From Stutzerimonas xanthomarina DSM 18231 (GTDB lineage: Bacteria > Pseudomonadota > Gammaproteobacteria > Pseudomonadales > Pseudomonadaceae), in the NCBI RefSeq assembly GCF_900129835.1, contig NZ_FQXA01000005.1, forward strand, positions 1 through 64,000: DNA of 64,000 nucleotides, given 5' to 3'. Made by a program: the position numbers and the translations under genes. This document shows, piece after piece, positions 28,346 through 37,269 of this stretch. Under the pieces are notes generated by a model. It searched no databases. It saw only the letters and a program-made list of their open reading frames with translations, and had not been told where the DNA came from. Every line of letters begins with the position of its first letter. The stretch's first letter is position 1.

Positions 28346-28579
28346 ATGACGACCTGGATCATCGCTTACAGCAAAGACGGCAACACCTCCATTGTGCGGA
28401 CTGAATCCGATCGCCAGCCGGATATAGACGAGGCAGTTGAGCTGGTAACCCAAAAGGCCGAGCAGGACTATGCCGGTGAGGATGATGCCTACGAGATGGA
28501 CCCGGACGTAGAGCAGACTCCCGCGACCCGCCTGGCCCAGCGTTTCGGTATCACCGTGACCGGTATTTCTCAGGCCTGA
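28346..28579 (+). CDS. Small conserved hypothetical protein (77 aa)
   Basis: A 77-residue acidic protein starting MTTWIIAYSKDGNTSIVRTE, with no membrane segment or known motif. A ribosome site (GAGGGGCACCT) precedes the start. It lies between two minus-strand genes and is transcribed alone. The even codon bias suggests a real gene; the function is unknown. Confidence 0.6.
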   Translation: MTTWIIAYSKDGNTSIVRTESDRQPDIDEAVELVTQKAEQDYAGEDDAYEMDPDVEQTPATRLAQRFGITVTGISQA

Positions 28580-28584
28580 TCCGC

Positions 28585-29241
28585 TCAGACCACCTGCCAC
28601 ACTTCCTCATCCCCAACCACGAACAGACGCCGGCCCGGGTCGGCGTCGACCTCCATCATTCCGGTGAAGCTGCCGAAGGCAGGCAGCAGACTGAGTCGCG
28701 CGCCAATACAGAAGCAGGGCAGACGCAGGCTTTGCCGACCGCGGCCGTTGAGGCGGAACGCGGGGTGAAGATGACCGGCGAGGACATGGTGAGTGGGGTG
28801 CGGATCCGGCTCGTGCTGCAGCGCAAAGGGGCCGAGCAGCAGCGGCTCGGGGACAATGTTCATCCCAAGGCTTGCGGGTGGATCGCCGGCGCGGCGGTCG
28901 TGGTTGCCGCGAATCAAGGTGATCGCCAGGCTGGGATGCGTCGCGCGCCATGCATGCAACTGGCTCAACGTGGCGGGCGTTTGCGATTCCGGTGCATGCA
29001 GAAAATCACCGAGAAAGATCAACTGCTCGCAACGGTACCGCGCAAGCAGGGTATCGAGTCGTTGCAGGTTGGCTTGGGTGGTGCCGTGGGGCACCGGCTG
29101 ACCGAGACGACGGTAGGCAGCGGCTTTGCCGATGTGAATATCGGCAATTAGTAACGCCTGCTGTTGCGGCCAGTAAACGGCCTTATCGGCCAGCAACCAG
29201 AGTTCGGTCTGTTCGAGTTCGATGGAGAGGTGCGAGGTCAT
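28585..29241 (-). CDS. pdeM: Ligase-associated DNA damage response endonuclease PdeM (metallophosphoesterase)
   Basis: A binuclear-metal phosphoesterase; the Pseudomonas putida homologue (MPE) is a manganese-dependent DNA endonuclease. The 218-residue protein has all metal-ligand blocks: ADIHIGK, FLGDFLH, IRGNHDR and AGHLHP. It is the last gene of the four-gene ligase-associated set encoded on this strand from 35466 downward. A 236-base gap with a REP separates it from the helicase gene, so it may have its own promoter. Confidence 0.9.
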   Translation of the reverse strand: MTSHLSIELEQTELWLLADKAVYWPQQQALLIADIHIGKAAAYRRLGQPVPHGTTQANLQRLDTLLARYRCEQLIFLGDFLHAPESQTPATLSQLHAWRATHPSLAITLIRGNHDRRAGDPPASLGMNIVPEPLLLGPFALQHEPDPHPTHHVLAGHLHPAFRLNGRGRQSLRLPCFCIGARLSLLPAFGSFTGMMEVDADPGRRLFVVGDEEVWQVV

Positions 29242-29361
29242 GCGCGGAGTCTATCGTGCGTTCGGGGTCGTTCCCACTGAGCCGCTGGATGTCGAGTGAG
29301 TCGCGTGGTTGCACGTACTGCCATCTCCTCCGGCAGCGCCAGTCGTTAGCTGCGGCTCCCA

Positions 29362-29386
29362 GTAGGAGCGAGCTTGCTCGCGAAGC
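29362..29386. repeat. REP element (GTAGGAGCGAGC type)
   Basis: GTAGGAGCGAGCTTGCTCGC, a canonical copy with a perfect GCGAGC/GCTCGC stem. It sits between pdeM and the helicase gene. Confidence 0.85.
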
Positions 29387-29477
29387 TTAGGCTTCGTCCG
29401 TACGACGCACCAGGGTGCCGAACCTGCAGGTCGGCTGGTTGATGCAGACAGGGGCTGTTGAACGCGAGGTGCAGCAT

Positions 29478-32096
29478 TCACAAGCGGGATGATTTCGCCT
29501 TTTTCACCCTCGGCGTACCGTCCTTGGTCGCGCGCGGTTTGCGCTTCGCGCTGGTCTCCCGCTCAACGGCGATGCTGGCGCCTGCTTGCGGCTGATAGCC
29601 GCCCGGCCCGGCGGCCTTGTCCAGCTCGGCGACCATCCGGCGAATGCGGTCGGCGAGCTTTTCCGAGGTCATGCTTTCGCGGAAGCGTTCGACCATCAGC
29701 GGGAAGGCGAGGGGTGTGGTGCGCTTGACGACATGCACGTCCAGCTCACGCTGCTGCAAGCGGTTCAGGGTCTGCTCCAGCCGTTCGACTTCCAGCTCCT
29801 GGCGCAGCACCTCTTCTTCGGCCTGGGTCAGCAGCAGGTTGGCCGGGTCGTATTGGCGGAATACGTCGAAAAACAGACCGCTGGAGGCCTGCAGCTGCCG
29901 TGCGCTTTTTTGCGCACCGGGGTAGCCGGAAAAGACCAGCCCAGCGATGCGCGCGATCTCACGGAACCGTCGACGGGCCAGCTCACCGGCGTTGAGGCTG
30001 GCGAGGACGTCATGCAGCAGGTCGTCCTGGCTGAACAGCGTGGGCGTCAGCCAGTGCAGCCAGTCCACCTCGGTGGCCGAGAGCAGTTCGAAACCGTAGT
30101 CGTTGACCGCGATGGAAAAGGTCAGCGGTTGGCGCTGACCCATGCGCCACGCCAGCAGACTGGCCAGCCCCAGATGCACGTGGCGGCCGGCGAAAGGGTA
30201 GAGGAACAGGTGCCAGCCCTCGCGGGATTTCATCACTTCCGCCAGCAGGGTGGTTTCGGTCGGCAGCGCCGACCAGTCCAGCTGCACGCGCAGCAGCGGC
30301 TCGACCAGTTGCATCTCGGGGCTCTCGAACCGACTGCGCGAGGCGGCGCCGAGCTGCTCGACCACCGCATCGGCCAGTTCGCTGGACAGCGGCATGCGCC
30401 CGCCGTTCCAGCGTGGCACGGCGGCTTTCTTGCCCGTGGCGCGACTGACGTAGGCGGTCATGTTCTCCACCCGCACCAGTTCCAGCAGTCGGCCCCCGAA
30501 GAGAAAGTTGTCACCGGGGCGCAAGCGGGCAATGAACCCTTCCTCGATGGTGCCCAGCGAACGGCCGCTGCCACCCTTGGCCCAGAACTTTACCGTCAGG
30601 CTGGCATCGCTGACGATGGTGCCGATGCTCATGCGGTGGCGCAGGGCGACGCGGCGGCTGGGGACTTTCCACAGCCCCGTTTCGTCTGGCTCGACACGCT
30701 GATAGTCCGGGTATGCCGTCAACGAGTGGCCGCCGTGGCGGACGAAGGCCAGCGCCCATCGCCAGTGGGCTTCGGTGAGTTCGCGATACGACCAGGCCTG
30801 GCGCACTTCGGCGAACAGTTCGTCCGGCCGGAAGCCTCCGCCCAGCGCCATGCTGACCAGATGCTGCACCAGTACGTCCAGCGGCCGGTGCGGTGCGCTG
30901 CGGGCTTCGATACGGCGTTCGGCGATGGCGACCTGGGCGGCTGCGGCCTCTACCACTTCGAAACTGTGCGTCGGCACTAGCGTGACCCGCGATGTCCGCC
31001 CGGGCGCATGTCCCGAGCGCCCTGCACGCTGCATCAGCCGCGCTACGCCTTTCGGCGAGCCGATTTGCAGCACCCGCTCGACGGGCAGGAAGTCGACCCC
31101 GAGATCGAGGCTTGAGGTGCAGACCACTGCTTTCAGTGCGCCTTGCTTGAGGCCCAGTTCGACCCAATCGCGCACCTCGCGCGCCAGCGAGCCGTGGTGC
31201 AGGGCGATCAGCCCCGCCCAGTCGGGCCGCGCTTCGAGAAGCGCCTGATACCAGATCTCGGATTGCGAACGGGTGTTGGTGAATACCAGCGTGGTGGCGG
31301 CTGAATCGATCTGCTCGACCACCTGCGGCAGCATGCGCAGCCCGAGATGACCGGCCCAGGGGAAGCGCTCGATGCTCGGCGGTAGCAGCGAGTCGACACG
31401 TAGATCCTTGTCGAGTTTGCCCTGCACCAGCTTGCCATCACCGGGATGTAGCAGCACTTCCAGCGCGTGCGGCTGATTGCCCAGCGTTGCCGATAGACCC
31501 CAGACAATCAGGTCCGGCATCCAGTGACGCAGCCGCGCCAGCGCCAGTTGCAGCTGGACGCCGCGCTTGTTGCCCAGCAGTTCGTGCCACTCGTCTACCA
31601 CCAGCATGCGCAGGCCAGCAAACGCCTGGCGAGCGTCGGCACGGGTCAGCAACAGGGTCAGGCTTTCCGGTGTGGTAACCAGCGCGCTGGGCAATCTCCG
31701 AGCCTGGCGCGCCCGCTCGGCGCTGCTGGTATCGCCGGTGCGCAGGCCGATGCTCCAGTTGATGCCCAGATCGTCCAGCGGCGCCTGCAGCGCGCGGGCC
31801 GTGTCGGCGGCCAGGGCACGCATGGGGGTGATCCAGAGGACGGTGAGCGGGGCAGGTTTGTCTGTAGGCTTGATCGGCGCCCGCAGTTCGTTCGCGGGCA
31901 AGCCCGCACCTATAGAAGCGAGGCGATTGAGCGCGCCGAGCCAGACGGCATAGGTCTTGCCCGAGCCGGTGGTGGCGTGAAGCAGACCGGATTCACCTCG
32001 CTCGACCGCTTGCCAGACTTCACGTTGAAAGGGAAACGGCTGCCAGTTGCGGCTGGCGAACCAGTGTTCGCTTAGACGGCCGGACGCATCAGTCAT
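29478..32096 (-). CDS. Ligase-associated DEXH-box helicase (Lhr-like)
   Basis: A superfamily 2 DNA helicase of the Lhr-core type. The 872 residues show Walker A in [12 protein letters not shown], the DEXH-type box [12 protein letters not shown], motif III SATLGN, and motif [14 protein letters not shown], followed by the Lhr winged-helix and beta-barrel region and a basic C-terminal tail ([11 protein letters not shown]). Lhr-core enzymes are 3'-to-5' translocases active on RNA:DNA hybrids. It belongs to the ligase-associated repair set; the ligase gene lies 423 bases upstream across a REP-filled gap. Confidence 0.92.
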   Translation of the reverse strand: MTDASGRLSEHWFASRNWQPFPFQREVWQAVERGESGLLHATTGSGKTYAVWLGALNRLASIGAGLPANELRAPIKPTDKPAPLTVLWITPMRALAADTARALQAPLDDLGINWSIGLRTGDTSSAERARQARRLPSALVTTPESLTLLLTRADARQAFAGLRMLVVDEWHELLGNKRGVQLQLALARLRHWMPDLIVWGLSATLGNQPHALEVLLHPGDGKLVQGKLDKDLRVDSLLPPSIERFPWAGHLGLRMLPQVVEQIDSAATTLVFTNTRSQSEIWYQALLEARPDWAGLIALHHGSLAREVRDWVELGLKQGALKAVVCTSSLDLGVDFLPVERVLQIGSPKGVARLMQRAGRSGHAPGRTSRVTLVPTHSFEVVEAAAAQVAIAERRIEARSAPHRPLDVLVQHLVSMALGGGFRPDELFAEVRQAWSYRELTEAHWRWALAFVRHGGHSLTAYPDYQRVEPDETGLWKVPSRRVALRHRMSIGTIVSDASLTVKFWAKGGSGRSLGTIEEGFIARLRPGDNFLFGGRLLELVRVENMTAYVSRATGKKAAVPRWNGGRMPLSSELADAVVEQLGAASRSRFESPEMQLVEPLLRVQLDWSALPTETTLLAEVMKSREGWHLFLYPFAGRHVHLGLASLLAWRMGQRQPLTFSIAVNDYGFELLSATEVDWLHWLTPTLFSQDDLLHDVLASLNAGELARRRFREIARIAGLVFSGYPGAQKSARQLQASSGLFFDVFRQYDPANLLLTQAEEEVLRQELEVERLEQTLNRLQQRELDVHVVKRTTPLAFPLMVERFRESMTSEKLADRIRRMVAELDKAAGPGGYQPQAGASIAVERETSAKRKPRATKDGTPRVKKAKSSRL

Positions 32097-32169
32097 TGGC
32101 TAGCCTGCTGAGGTTGCCGCACGGGCACGTACGGGCCATCTGCGCGGGTGAGGCCCGGTGCGCCGTACC

Positions 32170-32244
32170 TTTTTCGCGGTCGAGACCGCTCCCACGGTGT
32201 GAAAAAGATCTCCGACTTGTGGGAGCGGCCTTGGCTGCGAAAAA
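32170..32244. repeat. REP pair (GTGGGAGCGG type)
   Basis: TTTTTCGCGGTCGAGACCGC then TCCCAC (32170-32195) and the inverse GTGGGAGCGGCC to GCGAAAAA (32219-32244). This is the family common in Pseudomonas putida and relatives, distinct from the other two REP families in the window. Confidence 0.8.
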
Positions 32245-32385
32245 GGGGCCGCTCATGTCTGAGATGCTTTTGATGATCCGCGTGCTTCGCACTTGCCACG
32301 GTGCGCGTGGAATATCTGGTTGGAATGCATCAGCCGGCGTAGGCACAAACAGTGTGCAAACCGGTCGATGGTCTTGTTTTGGGGC

Positions 32386-32459
32386 TTTTTCGCAGTCGAG
32401 ACCGCTCCCACGGTTTGAGTGAATATCCGACCTGTGGGAGCGGTCTCGACCGCGAAAAA
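32386..32459. repeat. REP pair (GTGGGAGCGG type), second copy
   Basis: TTTTTCGCAGTCGAGACCGC then TCCCAC (32386-32411) and the inverse GTGGGAGCGGTCTCGACCGC then GAAAAA (32434-32459). Orientation and spacing repeat those of the pair at 32170-32244, so the unit was probably duplicated. Confidence 0.8.
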
Positions 32460-32519
32460 TGAGTCGCCTATCCCCGAGGTTCATTTGATGAAAGCGGGCG
32501 CTTCGGCAATCGAAGCCGA

Positions 32520-34226
32520 TCATCCCAGCAATTCCTTTAGCGTCTCCAGCGTGTCAGCTTCATCCACTGGTTTGTCGAGGCGCCAGCGCAGCATGCGCGG
32601 AAAGCGCACGGCGATGCCGCTCTTGTGTCGGCTGCTAGCCGCGATGCCTTCGAAGCCGAGCTCGAACACCAGCGTTGGGGTCACGCTGCGCACCGGGCCG
32701 AATTTCTCCACGGTGGTCTTGCGCACGATGGCGTCGACCTTGCGCATTTCCTCGTCGGTCAGTCCGGAATACGCCTTGGCGAAGGGCACCAGCTTGCGCT
32801 CCGGGTCGCCCGGCTCGCCGTCCCAGACGGCAAAGGTGTAATCGGTGTAGAGGCTGGCGCGGCGGCCATGACCGCGCTGGGCATAGATCAGCACGGCGTC
32901 GATCGAATACGGGTCGATCTTCCATTTCCACCAGACGCCGACGTCTTTGGTCCGGCCGACACCGTACTGCGCGGCCCGCGCCTTGATCATCATGCCCTCG
33001 ACGCCAAGCGCGCGTGACGCCTCGCGCTGGCGTGCCAGGTCAGCCCAATCGCTGCCAGTGACCAGCGGCGAGAGCATCAAACGTGGGTTGGGGCAGTTGC
33101 CGACCACCGTTTCGAGCTGCTGCCGGCGGTCACGATGTTCGCGCTGCCGCCAGTCGTCGCCCTGCCATTCGAGCAGGTCGTAGGCGAGCACCGCGACCGG
33201 GGCGTCCTGCAACACTTTTGCAGTCAGGTTCTTGCGGCCGATCCGTTGTTGCAGCAGGGCGAAGGGCTGCACGCCGAAACGCTCGGTCGCCTCACCGTCG
33301 CCTTCTGGTTGCTCAAAGAGCTCTGTCGCGGGCTCGCCGGGTGCGTGTTTCCAGACCAGGATTTCCCCGTCTATCACGGTACCGTCCGGCAGCCAGCTCG
33401 CCAGTTCGCAGAGTTCCGGAAAGCGCTCGCTGACCAGTTCTTCGCCGCGCGACCAGACCCAGATCTGCCCGTCGCGCTTGACCAGCTGCGCGCGAATGCC
33501 GTCCCACTTCCATTCGATCAGCCAGTTCTCCGGCGCACCAAGCAGCATGTCGAACTCTTCGACCGGTGCCTGCAGCGGATGGGCAAGAAAGAAGGGGTAG
33601 GGCTGGCCGCCGCGCTGGGCATGTTCGTGCTCGGATTCGTCGGCGATCAGGCCGAGATAGCCTTCGGCGCTGGGGCGATGCGACAGGTCGGTGTAACCCA
33701 CCAGCCGCTGCGCCACGCGCTTGGGATCGAGATCGACCAGCGAGGCCAACGCGCGGGTAACCAGCAGCTTCGAGACACCGACGCGAAACGCACCGGTGAT
33801 CAGTTTGATGCAGACCATCAGGCTCAGGCGATCCAGCTGTGCCCAGAGGGCTGGCAGACGTGCGGCCAGCTCTTCGGGCGGCAGACCGCGCAGTGGCAGC
33901 AGCTTGTCCTGCATCCATACGGCCAGCCCGTCGTCGGAGCTGTGCTCGGCCTCGGGCATCAGCAGCGAGATGGTTTCGGCCATGTCGCCAACCGCCTGGT
34001 AGCTCTCCTCAAACAACCATTCCGGCAGTCCGGATGCTTGCATGGCAGTTTCGCGCAGCACGCGGGTCGGCACCAGTTGGCGCGGTCGACCGCCAGCGAG
34101 GAAGTAGACCGCCCAGGCGGCATCAGCCGGATCGGCCTCGCGAAAGTAGTCGCGCATTGCAGCAAGCTTGGCGTTGCTCGAGGTGGTGGCGTCGAGGCGG
34201 CTGTAGAGCGTGGCGAAGGCTTTCAT
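32520..34226 (-). CDS. ATP-dependent DNA ligase, ligase-associated cassette type
   Basis: Seals DNA nicks using ATP, in addition to the NAD-dependent LigA that bacteria need for replication. The 568-residue protein has an N-terminal DNA-binding domain, the adenylated Lys240 in EWKWDGIRAQL, motif III in DGEILVWKH, motif IV EGMMIKAR and motif V in WWKWKIDPYS, then an OB-fold domain. No polymerase or nuclease domain is fused, so it is not LigD. Helicase, exonuclease and endonuclease genes on the same strand form the cassette. Confidence 0.93.
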   Translation of the reverse strand: MKAFATLYSRLDATTSSNAKLAAMRDYFREADPADAAWAVYFLAGGRPRQLVPTRVLRETAMQASGLPEWLFEESYQAVGDMAETISLLMPEAEHSSDDGLAVWMQDKLLPLRGLPPEELAARLPALWAQLDRLSLMVCIKLITGAFRVGVSKLLVTRALASLVDLDPKRVAQRLVGYTDLSHRPSAEGYLGLIADESEHEHAQRGGQPYPFFLAHPLQAPVEEFDMLLGAPENWLIEWKWDGIRAQLVKRDGQIWVWSRGEELVSERFPELCELASWLPDGTVIDGEILVWKHAPGEPATELFEQPEGDGEATERFGVQPFALLQQRIGRKNLTAKVLQDAPVAVLAYDLLEWQGDDWRQREHRDRRQQLETVVGNCPNPRLMLSPLVTGSDWADLARQREASRALGVEGMMIKARAAQYGVGRTKDVGVWWKWKIDPYSIDAVLIYAQRGHGRRASLYTDYTFAVWDGEPGDPERKLVPFAKAYSGLTDEEMRKVDAIVRKTTVEKFGPVRSVTPTLVFELGFEGIAASSRHKSGIAVRFPRMLRWRLDKPVDEADTLETLKELLG

Positions 34227-34258
34227 GTGGCGCCTCCGTACCGGCGTGGTGCGGCCGG

Positions 34259-34385
34259 TTCGCGAGCACGCTCGTTCCTACAGGAATGGCGTCGTGCTGC
34301 TACGCGGGTGCTCTTCTGTAGGAGCCAGCTTGCTGGCGAACCGTGGCGACGTGAGGGATCCGGTTCGCAAGCAAGCTCGCACCTG
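34259..34385. repeat. Three REP elements between ligase and exonuclease genes
   Basis: TTCGCGAGCACGCTCGTTCC (34259-34278), GTAGGAGCCAGCTTGCTGGC (34318-34337) and TTCGCAAGCAAGCTCGCACC (34363-34382). The outer two face opposite to the middle one, giving a BIME-like cluster that fills the 223-base gap. Confidence 0.8.
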
Positions 34386-34449
34386 CAAAGGAGGTGTCGT
34401 GGTTCCGCAACGGTGCCTTTCGGCACGAAGCGCAAGGCCTGGCTGAGGC

Positions 34450-35466
34450 TCATCCGGCCTCCTGAGGCGTGGTGTCGTCCTCGTCGCCGTATTCGGTCTC
34501 GAAGGCCTGGGCGTCGAGGCCGCGTGTCTCGCGCAGGTAGCGCACCAGAACCGGCACCGAGCCGTGGGTCACCATCACCCGCTCGGCGCCGGTCTGCTCG
34601 ATGGCCCAGAGCAGGCCGGGCCAGTCGGCGTGATCGGAGAGCACGAAGCCGCGGTCGACCCCGCGCCTGCGCCGCGTGCCGCGCAGCATCATCCAGCCAC
34701 TGGCGAAGGCGTCGGCGTAGTCACCGAAGCGGCGCATCCAGGTGCTGCCGCCGGCGGAGGGCGGGGCGAGGATAATGGCGTGCTTCAGGCGCGGGTCGCC
34801 TTTTTTCAGGTCGCCGGCATAGACGGTGGGAGGGAGATAGATGCCGCCTTCGCGGTAGACCTTGTTCAGCGGCTCCACCGCGCCATGGACGACGATGGTG
34901 CCGATGCTTTCGTCCAGGCCGTGCAGGATGCGCTGCGCTTTGCCGAAGGCGTAGCAGAACAGCACGCTGGCGCGTCCGGCGGCGGCGTTGGCGCGCCACC
35001 AGTCGTTGATCTCGCGAAACACCTGCGCCTGTGACGGCCACCTGTAGATCGGCAGGCCGAAGGTCGATTCGGTGATGAAAGTGTGGCAGCGCACCGGCTC
35101 GAAGGGTGCGCAAGTGCCGTCCGGCTCGACTTTGTAGTCGCCCGAGGCGACCCAGACTTCACCCTTGTATTCCAGGCGCACCTGGGCCGAGCCGAGTACA
35201 TGGCCAGCGGGATGGAAGCTGAGCTTTACGCCGTGGTGCTCGATGGACTCGCCATACGCCAGCGTCTGCAGTGGCATGTCTGCGGCGATGCGTGAGCGCA
35301 GGATGCCTTCGCTGTCGCGGGAGGCCAGGTAATGGCCCATGCCCCAGCGCGCATGGTCGCCGTGGGCGTGGGTGATGACGGCGCGATCGACCGGACGCCA
35401 AGGGTCGATATAGAAATCACCAGGCGGGCAATACAGGCCTTCAGGGCGGGCAACGACAAGATCCAT
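34450..35466 (-). CDS. Ligase-associated DNA exonuclease (metallo-beta-lactamase fold)
   Basis: A nuclease of the SNM1/CPSF-like branch of the metallo-beta-lactamase fold. The 338-residue protein has the zinc-ligand motif HAHGDHARWG near residue 35 and later conserved segments such as FHPAGHVLGSAQ, SGDY and FVLSDHADW. It is the first gene of the four-gene cassette in the direction of transcription. The ATG at 35466 was chosen over a GTG four codons upstream because MDLVVARPEGLYC fits the family start; neither has a strong ribosome site. Confidence 0.9.
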   Translation of the reverse strand: MDLVVARPEGLYCPPGDFYIDPWRPVDRAVITHAHGDHARWGMGHYLASRDSEGILRSRIAADMPLQTLAYGESIEHHGVKLSFHPAGHVLGSAQVRLEYKGEVWVASGDYKVEPDGTCAPFEPVRCHTFITESTFGLPIYRWPSQAQVFREINDWWRANAAAGRASVLFCYAFGKAQRILHGLDESIGTIVVHGAVEPLNKVYREGGIYLPPTVYAGDLKKGDPRLKHAIILAPPSAGGSTWMRRFGDYADAFASGWMMLRGTRRRRGVDRGFVLSDHADWPGLLWAIEQTGAERVMVTHGSVPVLVRYLRETRGLDAQAFETEYGDEDDTTPQEAG

Positions 35467-35622
35467 GAATACAGACACTTTGCGGGCTTGTAGCGTTGGA
35501 GCCCGGGTCGGCGTTGGGAGTTCGCCTGCAAGGTCGCGTCGGTGGGCTGAAGCCCACCCGCAGGGCCGGGAGGTCGCCTCTGGTCAGGTGGGCGGAGTAA
35601 AAGCCATCCTGCTGGGCGGGGA

Positions 35623-36177
35623 TTAGTCCACCAACTTCAGATGAGAGGTGTCCGGCACAGGCGCATCGCTGGCACGGCGCCTTTCGCCCATATCGCTGCC
35701 CACCGGTGCCAGGCTGAATTGTGACAAGTCGACAGCAGGCGGCTGCACGGGGGGGCGTGCGTCCTGCAGGTCGGCGCCGACCGGTGCAATGCCGAAGTCG
35801 GGCGCTTCGACGTCGACGAAGGCCGCCATGTACTCGTCGCGTGGGGCGACCTTCAATGGTTGTTGCGATGCAGGCGTGGCTGAAGTCCGCTGTGCTGCGA
35901 CCGGGTCTTCCGGCGGTGGCGGAGCCAGCTCGATTTCCTCGACTTCAACCGGCACCGGTCGGACTTCTGCGATGGCGCCGGCGCGCGCCATAGCCTGGCG
36001 ATACTTCTCGACGCTGGCATGGTCCAGGTCCTGCTTGATCACGATCCGCCGACCGGAAAACAGCACGGCGATGCGCTGGGCGTCCGCCTGAAACAGGCGA
36101 GTCAGGTTGGCCTCGACCTGCTCCAGCTTGGCGCCCGGAGCGAGTTCGCCGGAAAACGAAATCTCATAGCGGCTCAT
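35623..36177 (-). CDS. Hypothetical protein with repeated APVG motif
   Basis: A 184-residue soluble protein. The first 75 residues (SGELAPGAKLEQVEANLTRL, then FSGRRIVIKQDL and MARAGAIAEV) look like the small alpha-beta fold of ribosomal protein L7/L12 C-terminal or ClpS-type domains. The rest is a proline-rich linker with two copies of a short element, FGIAPVGADL and FSLAPVGSDM. The ribosome site is AAGGACCTC. It stands alone and is divergent from the DUF3087 gene. Function unknown. Confidence 0.65.
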   Translation of the reverse strand: MSRYEISFSGELAPGAKLEQVEANLTRLFQADAQRIAVLFSGRRIVIKQDLDHASVEKYRQAMARAGAIAEVRPVPVEVEEIELAPPPPEDPVAAQRTSATPASQQPLKVAPRDEYMAAFVDVEAPDFGIAPVGADLQDARPPVQPPAVDLSQFSLAPVGSDMGERRRASDAPVPDTSHLKLVD

Positions 36178-36425
36178 GATTGAGGTCCTTTTGACTGCTA
36201 CAGGTACGATGCGCTGATCATAGAGGCTGATACGGTCGCTTGAAAGCCAGCGGGTTGCCCGCGCTGTTTGTGCTGCGACGCCGTTGGCATGCCGAACCGT
36301 CAGCCCCGATAGTGGCCTGTGCGGGCGGTACAAAGACTGTCCCGCATCAGCTGCCCGATCGTCGGCTGGGTGATAATGCCGCCTCGTCGGCACTCGCGGA
36401 CCCGTCCAACCCAAGGATTGCGAAC

Positions 36426-36965
36426 ATGGTTGTATTTGAAATCAAGCCGCTCAACCCGGAAAGCTACCGGCAACAGACGCGGCGAAGCACCCTGGTTGTG
36501 GTAGCGACCTTCGCTGTGCTGGCGATGGGGCTGGCGACCCTGGCCGTTGCGCTGTTCGGCGAGGCGGGTGCCGATAACCTGAAGTGGAACGTGACAGGTG
36601 TTGCGACCGGATTGCTCCTGACCGCCGCACTGGTTCGTTTTGTCTATCTCAAGCAGGCCTGGATGTCCTGTGCGGCTTATGGCTGGCGCCTCAAGCGCAG
36701 CCTTATGAGCGTGACCAACGTCATGCATCACGTTACGGCGGGCGTAGCGGCCGGCGATCCCGAGGCGATCAAGCTACTGCGTTTCTACCATCTCGGGCTT
36801 ACGCAAATGCATCAGCTCGATGGCAATAGCGCCTCGCTCAGCGAAGTGACCGGGGAAATCAATCAGCATCGCGACCTGATGGAAGCGCGCGGTTTGGATA
36901 TCGATCAGAACTGCCTCGACGATGCCTGGCTCGCTTCCGTGAAGCGTTTCCCCGGCAAAAAGTAG
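36426..36965 (+). CDS. DUF3087 family membrane protein
   Basis: A 179-residue protein with two membrane helices (about 22-45 and 57-77) followed by a soluble helical region containing YHLGLTQMHQLD and the C-terminal CLDDAWLASVKRF. It matches the DUF3087 family, whose role is unknown. AAGGATTG lies before the chosen ATG; an upstream frame to 36240 adds 62 residues with no family support. Confidence 0.75.
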   Translation: MVVFEIKPLNPESYRQQTRRSTLVVVATFAVLAMGLATLAVALFGEAGADNLKWNVTGVATGLLLTAALVRFVYLKQAWMSCAAYGWRLKRSLMSVTNVMHHVTAGVAAGDPEAIKLLRFYHLGLTQMHQLDGNSASLSEVTGEINQHRDLMEARGLDIDQNCLDDAWLASVKRFPGKK

Positions 36966-37269
36966 CCTTGTGAAGCGAATCGCGCACGAGGTGGTCCGCT
37001 GCCGGCAACGCTTGCTGCGACCGTCGAGGGAAGGCGCATCGCTGACGGGCCAAACAGCTGGGCGCCCCGGGTTGCTGGCGATACGAATCATGCGGCCTGC
37101 ACGGCTGTGACTCCGAATACCATAGCGGCGCGCTGCAACGGCTGCGCCGCTGATGTATAGCGCTGGTTGTAACCCATCAGAAAATTCATACTCAGCAGCG
37201 CTTAAGCCGTCGCTGCCGGAATCAGATGGTTCGTCTCATTAGCCTCTCAGGCTCAGGAATCTCCCAATA
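36966..37269. other. 304-base gap upstream of bglX
   Basis: No gene or clear repeat is seen. The AT-richer part at about 37150-37210 is the likely place for the bglX promoter, but no -35/-10 pair stands out. Confidence 0.5.

Larger units (their letters stand above)
32097..32519. other. 423-base REP-filled gap between helicase and ligase genes
   Basis: No gene. It contains two REP pairs (32170-32244 and 32386-32459). The rest shows no coding signal or clear promoter. Confidence 0.65.

Noticed and set aside
34259..34385. CRISPR array
   Set aside because: The repeats are few, palindromic, in mixed orientation and irregularly spaced, as expected for REPs; there are no cas genes.
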